Source: Desulfurobacteriaceae bacterium (GTDB lineage: Bacteria; Aquificota; Aquificia; Desulfurobacteriales; Desulfurobacteriaceae). From it: 64,000 nucleotides of DNA. The notes below the pieces were generated by a model. The model was given only the letters and a program-made list of their open reading frames with translations. It had not been told where the DNA came from and did no database searches. The translations under genes and the position numbers were made by a program. The stretch is taken from contig JAMOTD010000015.1 of the NCBI GenBank assembly GCA_027068415.1, positions 62,001 to 126,000 of the forward strand, written 5' to 3'. This document shows positions 38,888 to 48,765 of the stretch, piece after piece (within the stretch, counting starts at the first letter, position 1; each line of letters begins with the position of its first letter).

Positions 38888-41719
38888 TCAGAGATTTGAA
38901 ATTGTGTAAATGGTCAATGCCGACTGGTAGATTATCTGTACTACGTCCTTTATCAACGGTCTCCACATTATCGGTACTTTTATCTCTGTCGGGACTATAA
39001 CCGCATCTCCCGGTTGAAGTTTGTAGTCAAGTATGGAGTTCTCGGAGTTGCCCCAGACAAACCGCTTCTTTTTACTATCCCACTTTATCAGGTGGCCACC
39101 TTCTCCCGAGGAAACGGTTGTTCCGTTTGCTTTAATTACAAATATGTTCTCCTTGTCGGCATCTCTTGTAAGGCCTCCTGCGAGGCTTATGGCCTCCCTA
39201 ACCGTTAGACCTTTCTGATGGACAAAGGCAGAGGGGTTGTAGACCTCTCCGAAGACGAGAATGCTTTGGGGTTTCTTAGGAATGTATATCCTGTCGCCGT
39301 CTTCAAGGAGTATGTTGTAGGGAGAGTTCTTGAGCTCTTCAAGGTTGTGAGGAACTATAACTCCGGCTATCCTTCCGGTAACTTGGCTCTTTTCAATCTC
39401 CTCAAGGAGTTTTCTCTTGGCCTCGTAGGCCGCCTGGCGGGCTCTGAGCTCTTCGCTTGTAAGGTCGGACTGCATTACTCCAGCCTCTTCCTTCTCAAGC
39501 TGTTGCCTCATGAGGTTGATTGCCTGGGCCAGCTTTTCTCTCTGCATCTCTTCAACGGACTTCCTCAGGATAACAATTCCCTCAGGGTAAGCATTGGGGA
39601 GGAAACCACCGGCTTGTTTGAGGATATCGTAAAGGGTTGTTTTGTCTCCTATCTTGTAAACTCCCGGGTGTTTTACATAGCCTGATATCTGAACCTTCTC
39701 TACGGCCTCTTCGGGTTTAACTTTTACTACTACCAGTCTGTCCCCCGGTTTGAGGGTAAACTGGGTTTCGGGAGTTTTCTTAACCAAGATGTCGTAAAGG
39801 AAAAAGCTGGCTTTTGTTTTCTCTTTTTTCTCCTTTGAAGAGAGAGGCTGAGAACTTTCCTTCTCCTTCCTGAGAACTATCACCTTCAAGTTCTTTATGC
39901 TATCAGTAAACTGTGCTGAGGTAAGGGCTTCCGCGAGGGTTATTTCCGGATGGTAAGGTACGTAGTAGGACCTTTTAACTTCTCCTGAAACGAGAATCGG
40001 TTTATAGAGGTATTTGGGATAGAACCTTACGGTATCAAGTTTATGGAGAGTTATGTCCTTTTTGCCCTTCACTATGTCAATAGGAGCAAACCTTATGATT
40101 TTCACTATGTCAAGGGTTTCTGGGTCTCTCCGCTCAATCTCTCCGTAGTAGAGGTTCGTGTTCTCCGTAATTCTGTCGGATGTTAAAATCTGGGAGAGCT
40201 TTAACCCTTTCCTGTAGGCGTAAACTCCCGGGTACTTAATTTTTCCTTCAAGGACTACCACGTCCTTTATGCTGTTGAAGTTAACCGCCTTTACGTTTCC
40301 TACCTTGAAGAAGGTTATCTTATCTGCCGGTTTGAGCTCAATGTCGTAAGTATTCTTAAAGACGTCTCTGGGAGCAAAGGTTATATACTGGGGAGGTGTT
40401 CCCGGGGGGAACTGTCTGGTTATCAGGGCAAAGTCCATGCTCGTGTCTATGAAGAAGAGGTCGGGGCTGAGGAGCTCTGAGAGTTTCATTCCGGGCTTAT
40501 ACTGATAGAGCCCCGGATATGCCGTGTAGCCCTCAACGAGGACAGCGTTCAGAGGTATAGAAAGTACCTGTTTTATGAGGAGTATGTCTCCGTCGTGAAC
40601 CTTTTGGTTTACGAACTTTTTATCGTCAAGATTCCCCTCTACGAGCTCAAGATATTGGTTTTTGTGGTACCGCTGAATTACTGCCTTATACTTGTAGCTT
40701 GAGGGGAGCAGGCCTCCGGCTATGTTAATTAAGTCTTTGACCGTCTCGTTTCCTTTTAATTCGTAGATGGCCGGCCTTTTAACCTTTCCTGCTATTCCGG
40801 CCACCTTTCTAATGGGTTTAACGAATATTACGTCTCCGTCTTGGAGCCTAAAGTCAACGGGTTTCCCGTAAAGGAGGAGCTGGTATAGGTCAACGTGAAT
40901 TTCTTTTGTACCTTTCGGGGTCTTCCTTGTAATAACTATGTCTCTGAGAGTTCCAGTCTTCTTTACCCCTCCTGCGAGGTTAAGGGCGTCTATAAGGGTG
41001 TTTACTCCCGTTACTACTATGGCTCCAGGCCTCTTAACCTCTCCCGAAACGTAAACGGGGAAAGTTCTCAGCCTTCCCACAGTAATTTTTACGGGGGCTC
41101 CGACCGCCTTTGAAACTACCCTCTCTGCCTCGCCGACGCTCATTCCCCAAACGTAAATTACACCGGCTCCGGGTATGAAGACTTTTCCCTCTCTATCTAC
41201 AGGGAGTTTAAGCACTCCGGGCGTTTTAACGGGAGAGCTCCCTATTATGTAGATTAAAATCTCATCACCCGGCCCGAGTATGTACTCTTTTCCTACCGGA
41301 ATTGCTGAGGGTAGCTTTTTATAACCCCTGAAGAAGTCGTACCCGAACTGGCGGAGCTTCGTTTTAACTCCTTTTAATCTAATGTTGAAGCTCTTTTCAA
41401 TGTAGGATGTTTGGGAGAAGGCTCCCTTCTGACTTAAAACCTTTTCTACTGCAACCTCCGATTCAACCTCTTTGAGGAGGTTTTCGCTGCCGCTTTCACT
41501 TTGAGCTTCCGTCCGGGTCTGGGAGCTTCCCTCACCGAAAAGGGAGGACGTATCGGTTTGAACTTCAACTTGGGTTTGTTGTGCGGCTTGTTGTTGAACT
41601 ACCGTGCCGGTCGCCGTCTGACTTTGGGCCTGAACTGGCACGCTCTGGGTTTGAGCGTTTGCTCCGGAAGTGATAAGTGATAAAACGAGAGCTATTTTAA
41701 GCTTGGAGCTCTTTACCAT
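38888..41719 (-). CDS. Multi-SLBB polysaccharide export protein
   Basis: GPGDEILIYIIGSSPVKTPGVLKLPVDREGKVFIPGAGVIYVWGMSVGEAE and repeated SLBB modules; start at MVKSSKLKIALVL (41719) preferred. Confidence 0.88.
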   Translation of the reverse strand: MVKSSKLKIALVLSLITSGANAQTQSVPVQAQSQTATGTVVQQQAAQQTQVEVQTDTSSLFGEGSSQTRTEAQSESGSENLLKEVESEVAVEKVLSQKGAFSQTSYIEKSFNIRLKGVKTKLRQFGYDFFRGYKKLPSAIPVGKEYILGPGDEILIYIIGSSPVKTPGVLKLPVDREGKVFIPGAGVIYVWGMSVGEAERVVSKAVGAPVKITVGRLRTFPVYVSGEVKRPGAIVVTGVNTLIDALNLAGGVKKTGTLRDIVITRKTPKGTKEIHVDLYQLLLYGKPVDFRLQDGDVIFVKPIRKVAGIAGKVKRPAIYELKGNETVKDLINIAGGLLPSSYKYKAVIQRYHKNQYLELVEGNLDDKKFVNQKVHDGDILLIKQVLSIPLNAVLVEGYTAYPGLYQYKPGMKLSELLSPDLFFIDTSMDFALITRQFPPGTPPQYITFAPRDVFKNTYDIELKPADKITFFKVGNVKAVNFNSIKDVVVLEGKIKYPGVYAYRKGLKLSQILTSDRITENTNLYYGEIERRDPETLDIVKIIRFAPIDIVKGKKDITLHKLDTVRFYPKYLYKPILVSGEVKRSYYVPYHPEITLAEALTSAQFTDSIKNLKVIVLRKEKESSQPLSSKEKKEKTKASFFLYDILVKKTPETQFTLKPGDRLVVVKVKPEEAVEKVQISGYVKHPGVYKIGDKTTLYDILKQAGGFLPNAYPEGIVILRKSVEEMQREKLAQAINLMRQQLEKEEAGVMQSDLTSEELRARQAAYEAKRKLLEEIEKSQVTGRIAGVIVPHNLEELKNSPYNILLEDGDRIYIPKKPQSILVFGEVYNPSAFVHQKGLTVREAISLAGGLTRDADKENIFVIKANGTTVSSGEGGHLIKWDSKKKRFVWGNSENSILDYKLQPGDAVIVPTEIKVPIMWRPLIKDVVQIIYQSALTIYTISNL

Positions 41720-42752
41720 TCCCCTCTCCTCTTTTCTTTGCGTTTTCAAGCCACTCCCTGAAGAATGCAAGGAAGATACCCATAAACAGACCTGAGACAA
41801 GGCCTACTGCCGCTATGAGTTTCTTTTTGGGTTTGTAGGGCTTGTCCGGGTCAGGAACGTAGGGAGGGTCTATAACCTGAAAGGAAACTTTCTCTTTCTG
41901 CTCCTGCGCTTTTGCTAACTCGTATTGCTGGGTTAGGGTCGCAAGGAGCTGTGAGGCTATCTCCATCTGTAGCTTTAGCTTCTCCATGTTAAACCTGTAC
42001 TGGGGAAGGTTTACAAAGGTTGAAGGAAGGTTTGTGTTCCCCTTAAACCTCTTTATCAGCTTGACATCTTCTTCGTCAAAGATGAAAGGAACTTCCTTAA
42101 TTTTTCCTTTCAGGAAGTCCTGGTAAACCCTTTCAAGGAGCTTGTACTTCTCCTTTGCCTTATCAAGCTGGCTTTTTACGTATAGAGTGTAGCTGTGGGC
42201 AAGTTTTGCGCTCTTTTCGTTTAGAATTTGTGAAGCTACTTTAAGGGATGTTTGGGCTATTTTGTAAGCAACTTCCGGTTTTTCGGGGAACGTAACTGAG
42301 AAAGTAATCACCCCAGTATTTTTGTTTTCCGAAGTAGAGATGAGCTTTTTCAATGCTTTTTCTCCGTCAAGTAGGGTCGGCTTTTTGGTTTCGGTATTGT
42401 TCCACCTATCGGGAAAGAGAATCGGCATCAGGTTGAGTTCGTTTATTACCCTTTCTCTCAGAGTTCTGCTTTCAAGGACTGCTTTAACGCTTAAACCCTC
42501 CTGTGTGGGCAGAGGAATCGGCAGTGCAGATAGGAGAGAGCTCATTCCGCCGCTCTTACCTCCCAAGGGGACGAGGGTTGCCTCTGTTTTGTAGACCGGT
42601 TTTGAGAGAAATGCGTAGGCTAAGGATGCTGTCAAAAATAAAAGTGTAGTAAGTATTACCGTTTTTTTCCTCTTTTTGAGCGTTAGCCAGAGCTCGTAAA
42701 GGTCTATCTCGTCGTCCTGATAAGGAGTAGAAAACTCTCTCTCTCTTTCCAA
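41697..42752 (-). CDS. Wzz-type chain-length determinant protein
   Basis: DDEIDLYELWLTLKKRKKTVILTTLLFLTASLAYAF; C-terminal TM with VIDPPYVPDPDKPYKPKK. Confidence 0.92.
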   Translation of the reverse strand: MEREREFSTPYQDDEIDLYELWLTLKKRKKTVILTTLLFLTASLAYAFLSKPVYKTEATLVPLGGKSGGMSSLLSALPIPLPTQEGLSVKAVLESRTLRERVINELNLMPILFPDRWNNTETKKPTLLDGEKALKKLISTSENKNTGVITFSVTFPEKPEVAYKIAQTSLKVASQILNEKSAKLAHSYTLYVKSQLDKAKEKYKLLERVYQDFLKGKIKEVPFIFDEEDVKLIKRFKGNTNLPSTFVNLPQYRFNMEKLKLQMEIASQLLATLTQQYELAKAQEQKEKVSFQVIDPPYVPDPDKPYKPKKKLIAAVGLVSGLFMGIFLAFFREWLENAKKRGEGNGKELQA

Positions 42753-42827
42753 ATTTCCTCCGGCTTTTCCCGCTTTTCTTGTTATTGGCTGAAGGTTTCG
42801 CTGATGGTTTCTAATTCTACACTGTTT

Positions 42828-44294
42828 TTAAATCTCTTTCCAGAACTCGGGTACTAAAAGTGCCAGTATGGGGAAGACTTCAAGTCTTCCCAGGAGCATC
42901 TCAACTGATAAGAGGAGTTTATCAAAACTTGAGAAGAAGCTGAAGTTGTCGGCAGGCCCTACCTTTCCGAGTCCGGGCCCCAAGCTGGTTATACAGGCTA
43001 TTGATGCCGAGAAGGATGTTATGAGGTCGTAGCCTGAGAGGGCTATTATCAGGCCGAAGAGGACTGCCGTTGAAAAGTAAATTGAAATAAAAGCCCAGAT
43101 TGTATTGAGGAGGGAGACGTCAAGGGCTCTGTTCCCTAAGGAGATGCGGTAAACCAGCCGCGGGTGGGCGGTCTTCTTGAGCTCCTTCAGGACAGTTTTG
43201 AGCATAACTAAAAACCTGAACTGTTTTATCCCTCCCGCCGTTGAGCCGGAAGAGGCCCCTATTAGGGCCAATATCATGAGGAGTGCCAGAATAAAGGGAG
43301 GCCAGTTTGAGTAGTCGGTTGAGGCAAAGCCGGTTGTTGAGGCCGCAGTTGCGATTTGAAAGAAGGCGTACCTGAATGCCGTAATGGGGTCGTGGTAGTA
43401 GTGCTCGGTGTAGAGGATTGCTGTAGTTATAAGGGTTGTTAAAAGGACTATCAGAAGAAAGCTTTTTACCTCGTAGTACGAAAAGAAGGTTTTAAGGCTC
43501 CTCTCCTTGAAGGCTCTGTAGTAGAGGGAGAGGTTGAGAGCTCCCAGCACCATAAAAACCGCTATTATCATCTCAACGGCAAAGGAGTGAAAGGCCGCAA
43601 CGCTACTGTTTTTGGTTGAAAAACCTCCCGTTGCGATTGTGGCAAAGGCGTGGTTTACTGCCTCGTAGAGTGGGAGGCCCGCAAGTTTCAGGAGAATAGT
43701 TTCTACAACTGTCAGGACGAGGTAAACGAGTAGGATTGCCTTTGCCACCTCCTTCACTCTGGGGAGAACTCTTTCCTCTACCGCCTTTGCCGCCTCTATC
43801 CTCATTAGCTGGGCTCCTCCCGTTCCCAAGAGGGGAAGGAGCGAGAGGGAAAAGACAACAAAGCCGATTCCTCCAATCCAGTGAGTAGTTGAGCGCCACA
43901 GGAGAACGCTTTTAGGAAGGATTTCTATGTCGGTTAGTATTGAAGCTCCGGTTGTTGTGAAGCCCGAGACCGACTCAAAGTAAGCGTCAGGAAAGCGGGG
44001 AATGGCTCCGGTCTCCATGTAGCACAGTGCCGAGAGTGCCGGGAAGAGAAACCAGACCAGAACAACCACCAAAAGTGCCTCTTTAACGTTTATGTCCGAG
44101 ACCTTCTCCTTTACCTGAAGGGCTATCAGGAGAAGAGCTCCCATCAAAATTGGCGGGAAGAGAAAATCTTCGGTAAGCCCGTCTTTAACAAAGAATGAGT
44201 AAACCGCCGGCAGCAGGAAGGAGGTTGATAGGAGGAATAGGATTATTACGACGTACTTAAAGACGAGGGAGAGTCTCATCTTACTTCCTTTCAA
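42828..44294 (-). CDS. trkH: Trk potassium uptake membrane subunit
   Basis: ESVSGFTTTGASIL, ATIATGGFSTKNSS, TAASTTGFASTDYSNWP selectivity-loop repeats. Confidence 0.94.
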   Translation of the reverse strand: MKGSKMRLSLVFKYVVIILFLLSTSFLLPAVYSFFVKDGLTEDFLFPPILMGALLLIALQVKEKVSDINVKEALLVVVLVWFLFPALSALCYMETGAIPRFPDAYFESVSGFTTTGASILTDIEILPKSVLLWRSTTHWIGGIGFVVFSLSLLPLLGTGGAQLMRIEAAKAVEERVLPRVKEVAKAILLVYLVLTVVETILLKLAGLPLYEAVNHAFATIATGGFSTKNSSVAAFHSFAVEMIIAVFMVLGALNLSLYYRAFKERSLKTFFSYYEVKSFLLIVLLTTLITTAILYTEHYYHDPITAFRYAFFQIATAASTTGFASTDYSNWPPFILALLMILALIGASSGSTAGGIKQFRFLVMLKTVLKELKKTAHPRLVYRISLGNRALDVSLLNTIWAFISIYFSTAVLFGLIIALSGYDLITSFSASIACITSLGPGLGKVGPADNFSFFSSFDKLLLSVEMLLGRLEVFPILALLVPEFWKEI

Positions 44295-45558
44295 CTACGC
44301 AGATTAGCCTGTCTCCCGGCTTTAAAAGGGTTGAGCCTGTTGCAATTTCCGTTTCCCCGTCTCTTTTCACTGCAATTATGAGTCCGCACTTGTTTGAGTC
44401 TTTAACGAGAGTTTGGCTTTCAACTACTGTCTCAACAACGTCAAGGTTTTCTGCAAGCTCAACGATTTCAAGGAACCTCTTCTTACTAAGCTGTCTGTAA
44501 ACCTTTGCCGCAAGTACTTTCCTCGGTGCTATTGGTATGTCAACTCCTATTGACTCAACGATTTCCTCGTACTCCGGGTGGGTTATCAGGGCACACGCCC
44601 TCTTGGCCCCCAACCTCTTTGAGAGGATTGCCGAGAGTATGTTGGCCTCTTCGTCCTCGGTTATTGAGACCACCAAGTCAGCCCTCTCTATTCCCTCTTC
44701 CTTTAGGAGCTCCGCATCTGTCGGCTCTCCGAAGAAGACATCTATTCCCGGGTACCTGCCCGAAATCTCCTCACACTTCTCTTTATTCCTTGAGACAAAC
44801 TTAACCTTTACCCCTTTCAGCTCAGAGAGTTTTGCAAGGAGCTCCTGGGTAAAGTTTGAGTAGCCGATTACAAAGACGAGCTTGACGGGGCTGTAGGGGA
44901 TTTTAAGGACCTCTGCCAGTTTTGTGGCGTTCTCCTCCTTAACGGCAACGTAGATTACGTCTCCCTGAAAGATGAAGTCTCCGCCCTTGGGGATTATTAC
45001 CCTCCCTTCCCTCTCAATTGCAACTATAGTAAAGGGGAGCTCCTTCCTGAAGGGGGAAAGCTCCGCAACCTGCCTACCCGCAAGGGGGCTTTCAACCTTT
45101 ACTTCAATTTTCAGAATCACTAAGTTCTCACCCTCAAGCCTTATGGCCTCCTTGGCAAAGGGGTACTTGACGGCAAGGAGTACCTTCTGAACCGTCTCCG
45201 ATAGGATGTTTACCGGCTCCGCCTTTAAAAACTTCTTAACCGGAGGGGAGGAGAAGGCATTGTTGCTTACTCTGAAGAGGACTTTCTCCTTTTTAAAAAG
45301 CCCCTTTAGGAGGGTCGTTACTGCAACGTTCTTCTCGTCGCTCTCGGTAACTACCACGAAGAGTTCAAAGTCGCTTAAGTTCTTTAAACAGTTTGCCTCA
45401 AGAGCGTTGCAGTTAACCGTTAAAACGTCGGCGCTTAGGGAGAGTTGCTCAAGTTTTGAGGGGTCGGTGTCAACTACGGCTATCTCGTATCCCTCCCGGC
45501 TCAATCTCTTGGCGAGGAAACTTCCGACGACCCCTGCACCTATAATGCACACTTTCAC
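44281..45558 (-). CDS. trkA: Trk potassium uptake regulatory subunit (two RCK/TrkA-N)
   Basis: MKVCIIGAGVVGSFLAKRLSREGYEIAVVDTDPSKLE; second NAD-binding half. Confidence 0.94.
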   Translation of the reverse strand: MKVCIIGAGVVGSFLAKRLSREGYEIAVVDTDPSKLEQLSLSADVLTVNCNALEANCLKNLSDFELFVVVTESDEKNVAVTTLLKGLFKKEKVLFRVSNNAFSSPPVKKFLKAEPVNILSETVQKVLLAVKYPFAKEAIRLEGENLVILKIEVKVESPLAGRQVAELSPFRKELPFTIVAIEREGRVIIPKGGDFIFQGDVIYVAVKEENATKLAEVLKIPYSPVKLVFVIGYSNFTQELLAKLSELKGVKVKFVSRNKEKCEEISGRYPGIDVFFGEPTDAELLKEEGIERADLVVSITEDEEANILSAILSKRLGAKRACALITHPEYEEIVESIGVDIPIAPRKVLAAKVYRQLSKKRFLEIVELAENLDVVETVVESQTLVKDSNKCGLIIAVKRDGETEIATGSTLLKPGDRLICVVERK

Positions 45559-45573
45559 TTATAATTCCCCACT

Positions 45574-47085
45574 ATGAAAGCTATATTGAAATCGGCAGCT
45601 ATTGTATCACTTTCAATTTTCTCAAGTAGGGTTTTAGGCCTTGCAAGAGATGTTGTTATAGCCGCCCTTTTCGGTGCAGGCTCTCTGACCGACATCTTCT
45701 TTGTCGCCTTTAGGATTCCCAATCTTTTGAGGAGAATTTTTGCCGAGGGGGCTTTCAGCTCCGCCTTCGTTCCTGCTTTTACTAAGAAGTTAAGGAGCTC
45801 CTTTAAGGAGGCCGTTGAGTTTGCCGGAAGTTTCTTTACCCTCCTTCTCGTACTTTTACTTTCTGTTCTCCTCGTCGGGGAGCTCCTTGCCCCTTTTGTG
45901 GTAAAGCTCATAGCCCCCGGCTTTAAAGGGGAGGACTTTAACCTTGCCGTTAAGCTTCTGAGGGAGCTCCTTCCCTACATCTTCTTCGTGAGTCTCGTCG
46001 CCTTTATGGGGGGGATATTAAACAGCTTGAACCACTTCTTTGCCCCGGCTTTCTCAACTACCCTCTTTAACCTTTCCCTCATTTTCTCCGCCCTTCTCCT
46101 CTCTCCCTACCTTTCAATAGAGAGCCTTTCTATTGGAGTCCTTATCGGAGGTTTTCTTCAACTTCTCCTGCAGCTCTACTTCTTAGAGAGGCTCTCATTT
46201 CCCCTGAAGCCCCTTCTGAAAATAACATCTGAAGTTATCAGAACCCTCAGGAATACCGTTCCTGGAGTCTTCGGCTTTGCCGTTAGGCAGGTATCAATGT
46301 TGATTGACACGGTTATTGCCTCCTTCCTCGTTAGCGGAGCAATCTCTTACCTCTACTACGCAAACCGCTTTGTTCAGCTACCCTTGGGAATGTTTGCAGT
46401 AGGGCTTTCTCAGGTTTTACTGCCGAGGTTCTCAAGGAGGGAAAAGGGAGATTTGAAGGGGGAGCTCTTAGACGGGATAACCTTGTGCTCTGCCGTTATA
46501 GTCCCTTCTGCAGTAGGCCTTCTCTTCTTCGGTAAGCCCATAATTGACGCAGTCTTTAACCACGGGAAGTTTACTACCGAGGCCTTACTGGGAACTTACT
46601 GGGTTCTCGTGGGCTACTCGGTCGGCCTTTTCTTCTTTGCCATTGAGAAAATCCTGACTAACGCCTTCTACTCCTTTGAAGAGTTTAAACTGCCGGTTAT
46701 CGTCTCCGCTTCAACCCTCCTGTTTAACTTGATTGCCGACCTGATTTTGTGCTTCCCTTTAGGGCTCGGGGCTGCCGGACTTGCCCTCGGGACGAGTCTT
46801 ACATCCCTTCTTAACTTCTCCTTTCTTGCCCTTTTCCTCTCAAGGCGTTTACGGTTCCCTCTCCTAAAGCCGATTTGGAGTTTGGGTTTTAAGTACCTAC
46901 TCCTCTCCCTTCCAGTCGGTGTTGTCGCTGCCCTGGGGAGCTCCCTCTACTTCCTTTACCCCTCTTTTATCTATAAACTTACCGTCTTAGTCGGTACCGT
47001 TTTTTCGGCCGCAGCAGTTTACTTCTTTACACTTTACCTTACCAAAGATAGGGTTCTTTCTGCCCTTTTAAATAAGGAGGTTTAG
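45574..47085 (+). CDS. murJ: Lipid II flippase MurJ/MviN
   Basis: SSRVLGLARDVVIAALFGAGSLTDIFFVAFRIPNLLRRIFAEGAFSSAFVP. Confidence 0.95.
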   Translation: MKAILKSAAIVSLSIFSSRVLGLARDVVIAALFGAGSLTDIFFVAFRIPNLLRRIFAEGAFSSAFVPAFTKKLRSSFKEAVEFAGSFFTLLLVLLLSVLLVGELLAPFVVKLIAPGFKGEDFNLAVKLLRELLPYIFFVSLVAFMGGILNSLNHFFAPAFSTTLFNLSLIFSALLLSPYLSIESLSIGVLIGGFLQLLLQLYFLERLSFPLKPLLKITSEVIRTLRNTVPGVFGFAVRQVSMLIDTVIASFLVSGAISYLYYANRFVQLPLGMFAVGLSQVLLPRFSRREKGDLKGELLDGITLCSAVIVPSAVGLLFFGKPIIDAVFNHGKFTTEALLGTYWVLVGYSVGLFFFAIEKILTNAFYSFEEFKLPVIVSASTLLFNLIADLILCFPLGLGAAGLALGTSLTSLLNFSFLALFLSRRLRFPLLKPIWSLGFKYLLLSLPVGVVAALGSSLYFLYPSFIYKLTVLVGTVFSAAAVYFFTLYLTKDRVLSALLNKEV

Positions 47086-47847
47086 ATGCACCCGATACTC
47101 TTCAAAATCGGCCCTTTTACGGTTTACACATACGGGGTTATGGTTGCGTTGGGGATTTTCTTCGGCTCTTTAATCCTCGTAAAGCTCGCAGAGAGGGAGG
47201 GAATAAGGAGGGAGGACGTAGTTGATACGGCCTTCTGGAGCGTAATCGCCGGTTTAGTCGGGGCAAGGCTCTTTTTCTTCCTCTATAACCCCCAGTACGC
47301 AAAGCCCCTTTACAGGGTTCTCTTTATCTGGGAAGGGGGGCTTGTCTGGTACGGAGGTGTTCTCTTCGGAGCTCTTACCGTCCTCTACTTTATAAGAAAG
47401 AGGCGAATCCCTATGTGGAAGTTTGCCGACATTACCTCAATAGCCCTCTCGGTGGGATTGGGGTTCGGAAGGATAGGGTGTACGATGGCCGGCTGCTGCT
47501 ACGGGAAGGTCTGTCACGCCCCCTTTGCGATTGTCTTTAAAGACCCCCACTCTGCAGCTCCCCTCGGGGTTCCCCTCTGCCCCACCCAGCCAATCTCTTC
47601 TGCGGCAAACTTTCTGATAGCCGCTATTCTCTACCTCGTTTACCGCAGGAGACGTTTCCCCGGCCAGGTCTTCGGCCTCTACCTCGTTCTCTACGGCCTC
47701 TTCAGGTTTTTTATTGAGTTCCTTAGGGCTACGCCTAAGGAGGTTTTTGGTTTCCTGAGCAACAATCAAGTTATTAGTATTATAATGCTCCTGGCAGGTT
47801 TAACTATTCTCTGGTACAGAAAGAGAAAAGAGTCGGAGGAAGTATGA
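47086..47847 (+). CDS. lgt: Prolipoprotein diacylglyceryl transferase
   Basis: ARLFFFLYN, IWEGGLVWYGG, GRIGCTMAGCCYGK. Confidence 0.93.
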   Translation: MHPILFKIGPFTVYTYGVMVALGIFFGSLILVKLAEREGIRREDVVDTAFWSVIAGLVGARLFFFLYNPQYAKPLYRVLFIWEGGLVWYGGVLFGALTVLYFIRKRRIPMWKFADITSIALSVGLGFGRIGCTMAGCCYGKVCHAPFAIVFKDPHSAAPLGVPLCPTQPISSAANFLIAAILYLVYRRRRFPGQVFGLYLVLYGLFRFFIEFLRATPKEVFGFLSNNQVISIIMLLAGLTILWYRKRKESEEV

Positions 47848-48758
47848 AGAGGTATGCCTACTTTGAGGGAAAGTTCGTTCCCATTGAGGAGGCGAACATA
47901 AATGTTCAGACAAACTCTTTCCACTACGGAACGGCGGTTTTTGAAGGGATAAGGGCTTACTGGAACGATGAGAAGGGGCAGCTCTTCGGCCTCTTCGTTA
48001 AGGAGCACTACGAGAGAATGCTTGCAAACTGTAAGATTCTCAACCTTAAGGTGGATAAGAGCGCCGAGGAGCTTACCGAGATTACTGTGGAGCTCCTCAA
48101 AAAGTGCGGCCATAAGGAGGACGTCTATATCCGCCCCATAGCCTACTTTGCAGACTTGAAAATTTCCCCCAAGCTAATAGGCTACAGGACGGAGATTGCA
48201 ATCTACACCGTTCCCCTGGGAGACTACCTTGACCTCTCAAGGGGCTTGAAGGCAAAAACTTCCTCGTGGCACAGGATTAACGACACAATGATACCCGCCC
48301 GCTGTAAGGTTGCGGGGGCTTACGTTAACAGCGCCTTTGCCAAGACCGAAGCCCTCTTAAACGGCTACGACGAGGCCATAATGCTCAACCCCGACGGAAC
48401 CGTTGCAGAGGGTAGCGGAGAGAACGTTTTTATAGTAAGGGGCGGTAAGCTCATTACTACGCCTCCCTCTGCAAACATCCTTGAGGGAATAACGAGGAAC
48501 GCCGTAATAACCCTCGCAAGGGAGGAGCTCGGCCTTACCGTTGAGGAGAGGCCGATTCTGAGGAGCGAGCTCTACGTTGCAGACGAGGTCTTCTACACCG
48601 GAACTGCAGCTCAGGTCGCTCCGGTTGTTCAGGTTGACCACGTTGTAATCGGAAACGGAGAGATTGGGGAGATTACGAGAGAGCTCCAGCAGGTCTACTT
48701 TAAGGTAGTTAAGGGTGAGAACGAGAAGTACTCCCACTGGCTTACTCCAATCTATTAG
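47844..48758 (+). CDS. ilvE: Branched-chain amino acid aminotransferase
   Basis: [47 protein letters not shown]-like region. Confidence 0.95.
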   Translation: [304 protein letters not shown]

Positions 48759-48765
48759 GGTATAG

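Noticed and set aside
38430-39000. Plus-strand ORFs 38430-38804 (Cys/Ser-rich), 38566-39000 (Ala/Pro-rich) and 38588-38821 (Leu-rich)
   Set aside because: All are antisense frames of the GC-rich Ala/Gly repeat of the minus-strand exported protein; low-complexity artefacts without RBS or family motifs.
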